Part shown: one piece after another, positions 26,637 to 35,555 of the stretch
Numbering within the stretch: the stretch's first letter is position 1
How the letters are laid out: every line of letters begins with the position of its first letter
Assembly (NCBI RefSeq): GCF_029714325.1
Contig: NZ_CP121666.1
Coordinates: forward strand, 7,409,001 to 7,473,000
DNA: 64,000 bases
Direction of reading: 5' to 3'
DNA from: Bradyrhizobium sp. CB1717
Lineage (GTDB): Bacteria; Pseudomonadota; Alphaproteobacteria; Rhizobiales; Xanthobacteraceae
Position numbers and translations under genes: made by a program
Notes under the pieces: model-generated
Told to the model about the DNA's origin: nothing
The model's database searches: none
What the model saw: the letters and a program-made list of their open reading frames with translations, nothing else

Positions 26637-27407
26637 TCAGAGGGTGAGGAAACCGCCATCGACTGGCAGCATCACCCCATTCACAAAACTCGCCATTGGC
26701 GAGGCAAGAAATACGACAGGACCGGCGATTTCGTCAGCTCGTCCGAACCTCTTCATCGGAGTATGAGATAGAACGAAAGCCACGCGATCTGGATTTGCGC
26801 GAGACGCTTCCGTTTGTGGTGTTTCGATGAATCCAGGAGCCACTCCGTTGACCCGAATCCCATATCGGGCGAACTCCACGGCCAGGGCCTTAGTCAACAT
26901 AAGAACCGCGCCCTTGCTCGTCGTGTACGCGCTGGTGTCATTGGGCGCCGCCGTGAAGGACTGGATCGAACCCAAGTTGATGATGCAGCCACGCGTCTGC
27001 TTTAGCTGCTCCAAAAACGCGGTTATTCCGAACATCACGCCATCAAGGTTGACAGCCATGATGCTCCGCCACGTCTCAACGTGGTTCGGAGCACCGACTA
27101 AACCTCTACGATGAATTCCCGCATTGTTGACGAGTATCGAGATGTCGCCAGCAAGCTCCTTCACCTGGGCCGCTACGCGCACAGCATCCGCAGCATCGGA
27201 TACGTCCCACGCGACCGGCCACGCCGTTCCGCCGCGTCGTTGAATTTCGTTCGCCGTTGCCTCGATCGTCCCAGCGTTGATGTCGCACACCACGACGCGC
27301 GCGCCGGCCGTGGCCAAGGCCAAGGCAATCTCTCTGCCCATACCTTGACCAGCACCGGTTACAACTGCTGCTTGACCGTCCAGGAGTGGCTTACCGTCCA
27401 AGTCCAT
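26637..27407 (-). CDS. Short-chain dehydrogenase/reductase
   Basis: A 256-residue classical SDR with cofactor loop VVTGAGQGMGREIALAL, ISILVNNAGIHRRG, catalytic Ser in INLGSIQSFTA and YxxxK in SAYTTSKGAVLML, and the usual C-terminal FVNGVMLPVDGGF. It may be the diol or alcohol dehydrogenase acting after the Rieske oxygenase. It sits between the liv genes and the oxygenase genes with short gaps (43 and 22 bp), consistent with co-transcription. Confidence 0.93.
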   Translation of the reverse strand: MDLDGKPLLDGQAAVVTGAGQGMGREIALALATAGARVVVCDINAGTIEATANEIQRRGGTAWPVAWDVSDAADAVRVAAQVKELAGDISILVNNAGIHRRGLVGAPNHVETWRSIMAVNLDGVMFGITAFLEQLKQTRGCIINLGSIQSFTAAPNDTSAYTTSKGAVLMLTKALAVEFARYGIRVNGVAPGFIETPQTEASRANPDRVAFVLSHTPMKRFGRADEIAGPVVFLASPMASFVNGVMLPVDGGFLTL

Positions 27408-27450
27408 GATTATCGTTCCTAGGTCGTTCTACTCTGTTAGACGCGCCTAA

Positions 27451-28146
27451 TCAGATCGTGAGCCATCGATGGCGGATCTCGTCACCATTGGTTCTGAAGC
27501 CTTCGCCGGTCACAGTCTCGACGATTCTTCCCTTGGACATGACAAGGATCCGATCGGCCACGTTCTCCGTGAGATTCAAGTTCTGCTCGACCAGAAGAAC
27601 TGCAACTCCCTCGGCCTTCAGGCGACGAATTACATCTCCAATCTGATCCACAACCTTCGGTGCGAGGCCCTGGGTCGGCTCATCAAGCATCAATACTTTG
27701 ACGTCCGTTACGAGCGCGCGCGCGATGGCCAGCATCTGCTGCTCCCCACCCGACAGCGCACGCCCGAGGTTCTGGGATCGCTCCCGCAGGTTCGGAAATA
27801 GCTCAAGAAGGCGCTCCTCCGTCCACACCTGCGGGGGGCGACGCTGACCAACGCGCAAATTCTCCAACACAGTCAAAGTCGGAAAGATCTGTCGACCTTC
27901 GGGTACGTAGCCGATGCCAGCACGAACCACATCATGGACCTGCTTTCGGCTAAGATCCTTGCCATTAAGCGAAATCCTGCCGGCCGACACGGCCAAGAAG
28001 CCGAGTATCGCCTTTAATGTCGTGGTCTTGCCAACGCCATTGCGTCCGATAATTGCGGTAACCTGTCCCGCAGGAGCCTCCAGGTTGACCCCGAACAATA
28101 CCTTGCCGCTGCCGTAGCCCGCCTCCAGACCATCAATGCGCAACAT
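27451..28146 (-). CDS. livF: Branched-chain/aromatic acid ABC transporter ATPase LivF
   Basis: A 231-residue ABC ATPase with Walker A IIGRNGVGKTTTLKAILGF, signature LSGGEQQMLAIARAL, Walker B VKVLMLDEPTQGLAP, and the LivF-typical GIGYVPEGRQIFPTLTVLEN. It energises import together with LivG. It overlaps livG by 14 bases. In this setting the cargo is more likely an aromatic or amide substrate than an amino acid, which is an inference from the neighbouring oxygenases. Confidence 0.94.
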   Translation of the reverse strand: MLRIDGLEAGYGSGKVLFGVNLEAPAGQVTAIIGRNGVGKTTTLKAILGFLAVSAGRISLNGKDLSRKQVHDVVRAGIGYVPEGRQIFPTLTVLENLRVGQRRPPQVWTEERLLELFPNLRERSQNLGRALSGGEQQMLAIARALVTDVKVLMLDEPTQGLAPKVVDQIGDVIRRLKAEGVAVLLVEQNLNLTENVADRILVMSKGRIVETVTGEGFRTNGDEIRHRWLTI

Positions 28147-28891
28147 TTCCCACTCCCAGGTACGCCTGTTGCACGACCGGATCAGCTTTCACTGCAGCGG
28201 GTAAACCATCCGCAATTTTCGTGCCCCGATCGAGCACTACAATGCGATGAGCAAGTCCAAAGACGACTTCCAGATCATGCTCAACGAGCAGAACAGCGAT
28301 GTCGGTATCCTTCAGCAAGGACTTGAGCAATTCCACCGTGCCGCGTGTCTCTTCGACTGACATTCCCTGCGTCGGTTCATCCAACAGCAGAAGTTTAGGT
28401 CGCGTTGCCAAAGCGACCGCAATTTCAGTTAGCCGTTGGTCTCCGTGCGACAACTGACCAGCGAGTGAATTGGCCCTTTCGCGCAAACCTACTTTGACTA
28501 GCCATTCGAGTGCTTCGCTCGTTGTCGATTCATGAAGGGACTTTGAGAACAACGGATGACTACGCGCCGAGCTGCAAGCCTGCACCGCCAGCCTGACATT
28601 CTCGAGAACAGTGAGGCTGGGGAACAGCGTCGTGATCTGATAGGTTCTGCTCAGACCACGACGAGTGAGAGCCGCAGCGGACAAGCTATCCACCCGATCG
28701 CCGCAAAACGACACAGCGCCTGAGGTCTTCTGTATCCTACCGGCAATCAGATCGAACAGAGTAGACTTGCCGGCGCCATTCGGTCCGATTAGCGCGACGA
28801 CCTCGCCAGTTTCAACGACTATGTCGACATCGCTCACCGCAGCAAGTGCGCCCCACTTCTTGGTCAATCCCTTGCACTCAAGAAGCGACAT
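28133..28891 (-). CDS. livG: ABC transporter ATPase LivG
   Basis: A 252-residue ABC ATPase with Walker A LIGPNGAGKSTLFDLIAG, signature region LSHGDQRLTEIAVAL (LSHGDQR, the LivG/UrtD-type variant of LSGGQ), Walker B LLLLDEPTQGMS, and the LivG pattern GLSRTYQITTLFPSLTVLEN. It overlaps both livF and livM by 14 bases. Confidence 0.94.
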   Translation of the reverse strand: MSLLECKGLTKKWGALAAVSDVDIVVETGEVVALIGPNGAGKSTLFDLIAGRIQKTSGAVSFCGDRVDSLSAAALTRRGLSRTYQITTLFPSLTVLENVRLAVQACSSARSHPLFSKSLHESTTSEALEWLVKVGLRERANSLAGQLSHGDQRLTEIAVALATRPKLLLLDEPTQGMSVEETRGTVELLKSLLKDTDIAVLLVEHDLEVVFGLAHRIVVLDRGTKIADGLPAAVKADPVVQQAYLGVGNVAH

Positions 28892-29843
28892 GATTCATCT
28901 CCAGGCGGCTGGCTTTCCGCAAAGCGAGGGCGTTCGAAATTGAGGACTTGATCCCCCAGAGACCATTCGGAGCAACCACGACGACGATCATGAAGAGCAG
29001 TCCCATAAAGAGCGGCCAACTCGTCGCTACTGCACTCAATTGATGCCCGCCGATCACCATCAACGCCGCACCGATCATCGGGCCGATCAAAGTCCCGCTA
29101 CCGCCAAGCACCACAGCAACGAGAACGTAGCCGGATAGTGTCCAATGAAGGAGTTCAGGCGAAACGAACAACAAGAAGCCGGCATGAAGCGCGCCGGCCA
29201 AACCAGCGCCTGTATTCGAGATCACGAACGCAGCCAGCCGAAGCTGACAAGGCTCGTAGCCGATCGCGATAGCTCGCCTCTCGTTCTCTCGAACGGCAAC
29301 AATAGCGGTCCCCATAGGAGAACGAACGAACCTGCTCGCGAGCCATGCGGTACCCACCACAAGAGTCACAGTGAGCCAGTAATAGCCGTCACGGGATTCC
29401 AGGCCAGCAAATCCCCAAGGCCCCGGGTTTCGGATAAGTCCCGAAATTCCGTCCGAGCCTCCGGTTACGGCATTCCATTTGAAAGCAACGGCAAACGCCA
29501 GCTGCGCGAACGCAAGCGTGAGCATCGCGAATGCGACGCCGCTTGCCCTGGTGCAGAGCCAACCGATCGGGATGGACAGGATGAACACCGCAACCACCGC
29601 AATCAAGATGGCGATCGGCAGTGGCAACTGACCGACGACCAAAGCGAAGGCCGCCACATAAGCTCCGACCCCGTAGGGCGCAGCGTGCCCAAACGAGAAC
29701 ATACGGGCGTAGCCCACTTGGACATCGAGACTCATCGCGAACAGGGCGAAGATCAGGATCTCGGTCAAAAGGGTAACGTGAAAGCCGGGAAGAAAGAACG
29801 GCGCCGACAATAGAAGTGCGACGACTGGTACTGCGTACTTCAT
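28878..29843 (-). CDS. livM: ABC transporter permease LivM
   Basis: A 321-residue membrane protein with about ten hydrophobic segments. The LivM permease motif RENERRAIAIGYEP is followed by GAGLAGALHAGFL and VVLGGSGTLIGPMIGAALMV. It forms the inner-membrane channel with LivH. The ATG overlaps the livH stop (TAATG). Confidence 0.94.
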   Translation of the reverse strand: MKYAVPVVALLLSAPFFLPGFHVTLLTEILIFALFAMSLDVQVGYARMFSFGHAAPYGVGAYVAAFALVVGQLPLPIAILIAVVAVFILSIPIGWLCTRASGVAFAMLTLAFAQLAFAVAFKWNAVTGGSDGISGLIRNPGPWGFAGLESRDGYYWLTVTLVVGTAWLASRFVRSPMGTAIVAVRENERRAIAIGYEPCQLRLAAFVISNTGAGLAGALHAGFLLFVSPELLHWTLSGYVLVAVVLGGSGTLIGPMIGAALMVIGGHQLSAVATSWPLFMGLLFMIVVVVAPNGLWGIKSSISNALALRKASRLEMNHVAS

Positions 29844-30712
29844 TAGTCTTGCTCTCCGAACAATCCGCCAGGCCGATACAGAAGCACCCCAATCATCAGC
29901 AGATAGGTCGCGACTAGTGCCAATTCCGGAAGATAGAAGTTGCCGAACGTCTGCGTGAGCGCGACCAGGACGCTAGCAGCGACAGAGCCGAACAAGCTCC
30001 CCATGCCGCCGATCATGACGATAACAAACGAGTCTATGATTGCCGCCCCGCCCATGCCGATGTAGCCCGTAATCAGCGGCACCGCGAGATAGCCACCCAG
30101 ACCCGCGAACGCGCAGCCAACGGCAAACGTCAGCGACCTCATCAGCCCGACGTCGATCCCGAGCGCCTGGGTCATTTCCGCATTCTGGGCGATCGCCCGG
30201 ATCAACAATCCCAATCGCGTGCGCAAGAACACGTAAGTGAGCGCCAACAGAACGATGATCCCCCACAAGATCAAAAAGATCCGATATGCAGGATAAGGCT
30301 CGTCGCCAATCCACAGCACTCCGGAAAGTATTTCGGGAAGCTCCACATCGCGAGTGTTTGGCCCCCAAATAAGCCGGATCGACTCGCTCAAAACCAAGCT
30401 CAAGCCGAATGTGATCAGCAAAAAGCTACCACCATCTCGTCGATACAGCCGCCGCAGGAGGGTGAACTCGAGAATGCAGCCCAGGAGACCCGCGGCAAAC
30501 GGCGCGACTAACAATCCCACCCAGAAAGTCCCGAGGAGAGCAGCTGCCGATATGCCGCAATAGGCTCCAAGCATATAGATCGCACCATGAGCAAAATTCA
30601 TGATGCGCAATATTCCAAAAATAAGAGTGAGGCCCATCATCAGCATCGCGAGCAACGACGCCAAAGCGAGGGTGTTCAAAGTCAGATTGAGCAAGACTTG
30701 CCAAGAGATCAT
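29843..30712 (-). CDS. livH: ABC transporter permease LivH
   Basis: A 289-residue permease with eight or so membrane segments. LivH features are GLTLIFGILRIMNFAHGAIY at the N-terminus, LLIRAIAQNAEMTQALGIDV, and IVMIGGMGSLFGSVAASVLV near the C-terminus. It follows the solute-binding protein gene by 54 bp. Confidence 0.94.
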   Translation of the reverse strand: MISWQVLLNLTLNTLALASLLAMLMMGLTLIFGILRIMNFAHGAIYMLGAYCGISAAALLGTFWVGLLVAPFAAGLLGCILEFTLLRRLYRRDGGSFLLITFGLSLVLSESIRLIWGPNTRDVELPEILSGVLWIGDEPYPAYRIFLILWGIIVLLALTYVFLRTRLGLLIRAIAQNAEMTQALGIDVGLMRSLTFAVGCAFAGLGGYLAVPLITGYIGMGGAAIIDSFVIVMIGGMGSLFGSVAASVLVALTQTFGNFYLPELALVATYLLMIGVLLYRPGGLFGEQD

Positions 30713-30766
30713 CTACGCACCCCTCGAAATCCCAGCCCCTTCAGAAAGAAGCTGGATCTCCGCGCC

Positions 30767-31972
30767 TCAGTAAGTGTCCTTACGGCAACCGGGCATCACC
30801 GCATCAATCGCATAGGCTTTGCCAATCTTCGGCACCGGGTACGCCACCTGGTCGGTCTTCTCGACCTTGGCAATGAAGACCTGCTGCTCGGCCTGATGGT
30901 CGCAGGCGCGCATCTTCACCTTGCCCTTGACGCTATCGATCTCCAGCCCCTCGAGAGCACCCCGCACAGCGGTGGCGTCCGTAGAATTGCTCCGGCGGAT
31001 TGCCTCAGCCAGGAACGCGAGCGCCTGCCATTGCTCACCCTCATAAGTATCCGGAACATCGTTGTACTCGGCCTTAAACAACCGAACGAACTCCGCATTC
31101 CCGGGCGCGTCATATCCAAAATTATACTGACTAACGCCGTATAGTCCGACCGCAGCATCTCCAAGGGGCTTGATATTCAGAATATCCAAGACCTCTGTTA
31201 CAAGTTGCATTCGATCGGCCAAACGATACTGGGCGGCCTGCTTAAGGAAGGCCGTCGCATCATCTCCGCTCATCGCGATGTAGAGCACTTCGGGATTGGC
31301 CTCCCTGATCCTGGCAATGAAGCTGGAATAATCTTTGGTACCCAAAGGAGACAATACTTGTCCTACGACCTCCTTCTTGAGATCAGCTATGAGCTTCTCA
31401 AAAGTTGCAACGCTGCTTTTGCCCCAAGCATAATCTTGCGCAATCGCGAAGTGACGCTTCTTAGGCGAGTCCGCCAACCAGAGAGCAATCGTCCTCGCAC
31501 GCATAGGCCCAGACGTACATGAGCGGAATGCATTCGGCACAAAGTTGGCGGCAGTCATTGACCCGACTCCGCTAATGCTTCCGACATAGATAGTATTCCA
31601 GTCGTTGAGACGCGGCATCACTGCCAGCGATTCAGGGCTCGAAATGATGCCAGTGATCAGATTCACCCCGCCGCGCTCGACAAGCTCTGTTACCTTACGC
31701 ACACACGCAGCAGGATCGCCCTGCGTATCCTCATAGATGAATTCGACGGGCCGGCCATGGATGCCACCTTTGGCATTCACGGTCTTGGCGAACAGGCGGC
31801 ACGACCGCTGCACCTGCTGACCCAGCGCGGCCCAGTTGCCCGTAATCCCGGTCGGAACCCCAATCCGGATAGGCCCCGCCTCCGCCCTAGCCGACTTGCG
31901 AAGCCCCGGGAGCAATGCGCTCCCGGAAACGGCAGCTGAACTGACCAAAAGGGATCTTCTGCTTATTGACAT
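30767..31972 (-). CDS. Periplasmic binding protein of the Liv-type ABC transporter
   Basis: A 401-residue Leu/Ile/Val-binding-protein-family receptor. The N-terminus (MSISRRSLLVSSAAVSGSAL) has twin arginines and a hydrophobic stretch ending before RAEAGPIRIGVPTG, so export by Tat or Sec is possible. The Peripla_BP_6 fold is marked by GNWAALGQQVQRSCRLFAKT and VNLITGIISSPESLAVMPRL. It delivers substrate to the LivHM channel. It is the first gene of the liv block, 117 bp after the citryl-CoA-lyase-like gene; that gap may contain a promoter. Confidence 0.93.
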   Translation of the reverse strand: MSISRRSLLVSSAAVSGSALLPGLRKSARAEAGPIRIGVPTGITGNWAALGQQVQRSCRLFAKTVNAKGGIHGRPVEFIYEDTQGDPAACVRKVTELVERGGVNLITGIISSPESLAVMPRLNDWNTIYVGSISGVGSMTAANFVPNAFRSCTSGPMRARTIALWLADSPKKRHFAIAQDYAWGKSSVATFEKLIADLKKEVVGQVLSPLGTKDYSSFIARIREANPEVLYIAMSGDDATAFLKQAAQYRLADRMQLVTEVLDILNIKPLGDAAVGLYGVSQYNFGYDAPGNAEFVRLFKAEYNDVPDTYEGEQWQALAFLAEAIRRSNSTDATAVRGALEGLEIDSVKGKVKMRACDHQAEQQVFIAKVEKTDQVAYPVPKIGKAYAIDAVMPGCRKDTY

Positions 31973-32089
31973 TATAGCCTCCCTGAGAATGGAGCCACCG
32001 TTGGCACTATATCTCTCTGGCAGCCAATCTAGCTTCGTTTAATAGTTTAGTCAACATACCTATTTGACGAATAGAGGGGGCGTACCAAC

Positions 32090-32839
32090 TCAATCGATGT
32101 AAGAGATTGTTTCGCCAAAATTAAAGAGTTCGGGCGCGACAGGCGACTGACGCTCTTCCTCGATGTGAGCTGCCAGCCCTGCGCAGCGCCCGACGGCCGC
32201 AACCGACCGCATGGCTCCGACTGGAAACTCAATTTCATGAAGAACGGCACCTAACGCACCGGTGACGTTGAGTGTAATGTGCCGCTTGGCGTCCTTGTCG
32301 ATAGCCGCGCTTAGTAACTTGATCAGAGAGATGTAGTCGCCCTTCACTCCCGCGTCACCGGCAATCTTGAAGAGACGTTCAGCCCTAGGATCGCCTGAAG
32401 TGTATTGCTGGTGACCGAAGCCGGGAATGCGCCGTTTTTGCTTCTTGAAGTCTTGGACCACCTGATCGGCCCAGGTAGCCTTCTCACCTTCAAAGGCTAT
32501 TCCGTCGCTTAAGATGCGGCCAGCACCAGTCATCGTACCCGCAAAGCGGTTGCCTACCATCAGAATGCCAGCAGCCAAGGGAATTTGCACGTCGTCTGGA
32601 TTTGAATCTGCCACCAGGCGGGCGACGAGCGCCCCGGGCGTGAGCCCATGATCCATGAGAATCAAAAGGGCTGCATCGAGGACCTTGGTCTGAGCTTCCG
32701 TGGGGCGACGCCCCGTCACGATAAAATAGAACCCCTGCGTAAAGGTCATCTCGCCGACGACGTGAGACAGCGCATCGCACCCTCTCATTCGCAGACGAGC
32801 GACATCGTTCGGATGACTGCCAATCCTGGTTGTAGCCAT
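32090..32839 (-). CDS. Citrate-synthase-fold protein, citryl-CoA lyase-like
   Basis: A 249-residue short member of the citrate synthase superfamily. Catalytic-region matches are ILMDHGLTPGALVARLVADS (first His), GNRFAGTMTGAGR, and the CoA-binding/catalytic RRIPGFGHQQYTSGDPRAER. It lacks the large N-terminal helical domain of true citrate synthase, as in proteins annotated as citryl-CoA lyase. Such enzymes cleave or form a C-C bond in a CoA ester. It follows the family III CoA-transferase by 51 bp, suggesting activation then cleavage of a carboxylic acid product. Confidence 0.87.
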   Translation of the reverse strand: MATTRIGSHPNDVARLRMRGCDALSHVVGEMTFTQGFYFIVTGRRPTEAQTKVLDAALLILMDHGLTPGALVARLVADSNPDDVQIPLAAGILMVGNRFAGTMTGAGRILSDGIAFEGEKATWADQVVQDFKKQKRRIPGFGHQQYTSGDPRAERLFKIAGDAGVKGDYISLIKLLSAAIDKDAKRHITLNVTGALGAVLHEIEFPVGAMRSVAAVGRCAGLAAHIEEERQSPVAPELFNFGETISYID

Positions 32840-32890
32840 TTCTCTACCTTTCTAAGCTCGGAAACCGTTTGCGCGAGAGCGTAGAGCCTA

Positions 32891-34069
32891 CTATCCGCGC
32901 TGCAACTCCAGGATCGCTTCCGTGGAGTAACCCAGTGGACCGAGAACCTCAGCCGCGTGCTCATTGAGGTCGGGCGCAGCATTCAACGGCTGGTCCGTAC
33001 GGCTCCCGTCGTACCGAACTGGACGCCTGATGGTGATGTGCGGACCATGGACGGGATGGCTTATCTCGGTAAACGTATCTAGATGACGCACCTGGGCATC
33101 ATCCATTACCTCTTGCAAGGTAAGGATCGGCGCATGAGGAACGTCGTTATCAACCAAACGATCAATCCAATATTTGCGTTCTTGCGTTTTAGCCGTAGCC
33201 CCGAGCTCCTGCGCCAGCTGCTCGTAGTTCTCCATACGGCCAGCGCGGCTCTCGAACCTTGGATCAGAGCCCAAGTCCGATCGATCGAACGCCTTCTGGA
33301 CACCAACCCAGAATTTGGTTGGCGAGGACATATGAATTGCCAAAAGGGCGCCATCGCTACAGCGCAACGCGTAGGACTGCGATGCCCTTACTCGCATCAA
33401 CGGATCCGGCTTGATCCCGGCCATGGTATAATTCGCAAACGGATCAGCGATGAAGGCGATGGCCGATTCCAGCATGTTAAGCTGAATTGTCCTCGCCGTA
33501 CCGGTTCTTTCGCGCTCGAACAACGCCCCTAAGACGGCGTAGCTCGCGTACATGCCGGTAAGATTGTCGACCACAGAGGGCCCTGTGATCTGCCCCTCTG
33601 CCCCGAGCATCAGGCCGGAGATACCGCTCAGCGCCTGGCCAACCGCATCGTAAGCCGGTCGATCGGCATAAGGTCCAGTGTCGCCGAACCCGGTGATCGA
33701 ACAAATAATCAGGCGCGGATTCACCTCACGCAGGCGCGCCACCCCTAGTCCCAACCTGTCCATGACGCCCGCTCGAAAATTTTCGATGAGAACGTCCGCC
33801 GTTTCAATCAACTTGAGGAACGCTTCGCGGCCCTTTTCTCCCTTCAGGTTGAGAACAACGCTCCTCTTGTTCCGATTATACGTGCAGAAGTAGGGGCTAT
33901 AGTTCCCTCCACGAAAGGACCGAAAGGGATCTCCATCGGGGGGATTTTCGACCTTGATGACGTCTGCCCCAAGATCGGCAAGCATAGTCCCTGCAAGCGG
34001 TCCAGTGATCATCGCAGTGAGCTCGATGATCCTAATACCTGTGAGGGAGCTGCGCGCGTCTTTGTCCAT
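32891..34069 (-). CDS. Family III (CaiB/BaiF) CoA-transferase
   Basis: A 392-residue CoA-transferase with LTGIRIIELTAMITGPLAGT, LADLGADVIKVENPPDGDPF, YNRNKRSVVLNLKGEKGREA and ICSITGFGDTGPYADRPAYD. At the position of the catalytic Asp of formyl-CoA transferase the segment reads NMLESAIAF, so Glu appears to take its place. That alignment was done by eye. The family moves CoA between carboxylic acids. It heads the long minus-strand gene series and is divergent from the dienelactone hydrolase. Confidence 0.9.
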   Translation of the reverse strand: MDKDARSSLTGIRIIELTAMITGPLAGTMLADLGADVIKVENPPDGDPFRSFRGGNYSPYFCTYNRNKRSVVLNLKGEKGREAFLKLIETADVLIENFRAGVMDRLGLGVARLREVNPRLIICSITGFGDTGPYADRPAYDAVGQALSGISGLMLGAEGQITGPSVVDNLTGMYASYAVLGALFERERTGTARTIQLNMLESAIAFIADPFANYTMAGIKPDPLMRVRASQSYALRCSDGALLAIHMSSPTKFWVGVQKAFDRSDLGSDPRFESRAGRMENYEQLAQELGATAKTQERKYWIDRLVDNDVPHAPILTLQEVMDDAQVRHLDTFTEISHPVHGPHITIRRPVRYDGSRTDQPLNAAPDLNEHAAEVLGPLGYSTEAILELQRG

Positions 34070-34180
34070 GATTAGCCCGCTCGATTTGGTTGCATTTCAC
34101 CGCCAATTCAGAAAATATATATTGGAAAACTACCTTTGTCGACAGATATTCTTTTCGTTCGGATGGAGAACTGGGTCGCC

Positions 34181-34897
34181 ATGAAAGTCACATCAACGAT
34201 TGCAAAAATCAAAATCGACAACTCCTATATGGGCGGCTACCTCGCCCTGCCGCGGGGCGCCCCCCGCGGCGGAGTAGTCGTTCTGCAGGAGATCTTCGGC
34301 GTTACGCCAGCCATGCGCGCCATTGCCGACGATTTTGCGACCGAGGGCTATGCCGCCCTAGTGCCTGATATCTATTGGCGAATGCAGCGAGACCTCGACC
34401 TCGGTAACGGCGAAGATCCTGCCCAAAGACAAGCGGCAGTCGATTTCTCCGAGCGCTTCGACGAACGAGTCGGAACGACTGATATCTGCGCAAGCCTTGA
34501 TTGGCTTGCAAACTACTTGAAGCAGTCGTCGCGACCCGGCCTCGTGGGCTTTTGCCTTGGAGGTCGCCTGGCCGTTCGCGCCGCTTCGCTCACCGAAGTG
34601 GCGTGCATGGTCTCGATGTACGGAGTGCGGCTCGACTCGCTCGGTGAGGAGATCAGGAAGGCGAGAAGCCCGATGCAATTCCATTTTGGTGAAAATGACA
34701 ATCACAATCCCATGGTCACGATCAACCGGATTCGCGAAATCGTGACGGAGAGAGCTGCGCCGAACGACGAGTTCTATACTTATCCCGACGCGGAGCATGC
34801 ATTCTATAATCGGTTCCGGACGGACCGATTCAACGAGAAGGCCCATCGTCTTGCCAGGTCACGCGTCGTAAGCTTCCTTCGGCAGTATATTGGGTGA
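34181..34897 (+). CDS. Dienelactone hydrolase-family protein
   Basis: A 238-residue alpha/beta hydrolase of the DLH family with nucleophile Cys in GLVGFCLGGRLAVRA, Asp in FGENDNHNPM, His in PDAEHAFYNRF and the N-terminal VVVLQEIFGVTPAMRAIADD. It hydrolyses lactones or enol esters formed in aromatic ring degradation. ATG 34181 begins the conserved part; ATG 34163 and 34136 are alternatives. It is transcribed away from the CoA-transferase. The AT-rich intergenic stretch (34070-34180) probably holds both promoters. Confidence 0.88.
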   Translation: MKVTSTIAKIKIDNSYMGGYLALPRGAPRGGVVVLQEIFGVTPAMRAIADDFATEGYAALVPDIYWRMQRDLDLGNGEDPAQRQAAVDFSERFDERVGTTDICASLDWLANYLKQSSRPGLVGFCLGGRLAVRAASLTEVACMVSMYGVRLDSLGEEIRKARSPMQFHFGENDNHNPMVTINRIREIVTERAAPNDEFYTYPDAEHAFYNRFRTDRFNEKAHRLARSRVVSFLRQYIG

Positions 34898-35071
34898 TAT
34901 GAAAGAGTGACGTTTATGCCTCCTTCTATCAAGCCGTGGTCAGTGTGATCTGATCTCTATACGCCCAGGATCAGAATTATTCCGGCCATGACCACCACGA
35001 CGCAAGCACCCAAGAGTGACGAGTCTAAGTGCATCCTCGTTGCACCCCTCGGCTGGGAGGAGCGGACGACG

Positions 35072-35272
35072 ATGAAGGCCTCAAGATTTTCGGACGCCTA
35101 GAAGGCGTTCATCCTGAAGCAGGGCCATGACGGGGGTGCAGTGGCGGAGATCTGCCGCAACGCCGGGATCAGCCAGGCGACTACTTCAACTGGAAGAAGA
35201 AGTATGACGGACTGCTGCCGACTGACATGCGGCTGTTGAAACAGCTCGAGGATGAGAACGCCAAGCTGAAGA
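35072..35272 (+). pseudogene. IS3-family OrfA remnant
   Basis: The frame starts MKASRFSDA, meets TAG at 35099-35101, and continues KAFILKQGHDGGAVAEICRN, then, after a frame change, YFNWKKKYDGLLP and [13 protein letters not shown]. This is the helix-turn-helix and leucine-zipper part of an IS3-type OrfA (IS2 or IS407 group). OrfB is absent. The next codons belong to pyruvate kinase. Confidence 0.8.
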
Positions 35273-35273
35273 A

Positions 35274-35555
35274 GTCATGGTCGCTCGTGGTGGCCTCGGT
35301 GTCGAGATCCCGCCTGAAGAGGTGCCCGGTCGCCAAAAGGAGCTCGTACGCGCCTGTCGGCTGGCGGCAAAGCCCGTCATCATCGCGACGCAAATGCTCG
35401 ACTCGATGGTTGCCGCGCCCACCCCGCCGCGGGCGGAAGCTTCTGACGTTGCGACAGCAATCTATGATGGCGCGGACGCGGTAATGCTGCCTGCCGAATC
35501 GGCGAGCGGAGCCTATTCGATTGAGGCAGTCGACATGATGGACCGCATCATGACA
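35274..35555 (+). pseudogene. Pyruvate kinase, internal fragment
   Basis: About 94 residues match the pyruvate kinase core: [20 protein letters not shown] (normally MVARGDLGVE, here with Gly for the substrate-site Asp), [20 protein letters not shown], and [20 protein letters not shown]. Both ends are missing. The 5' end joins the IS3 remnant and the 3' end joins the TRAP permease in frame. Loss of the Asp and both ends makes it inactive. Confidence 0.85.
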
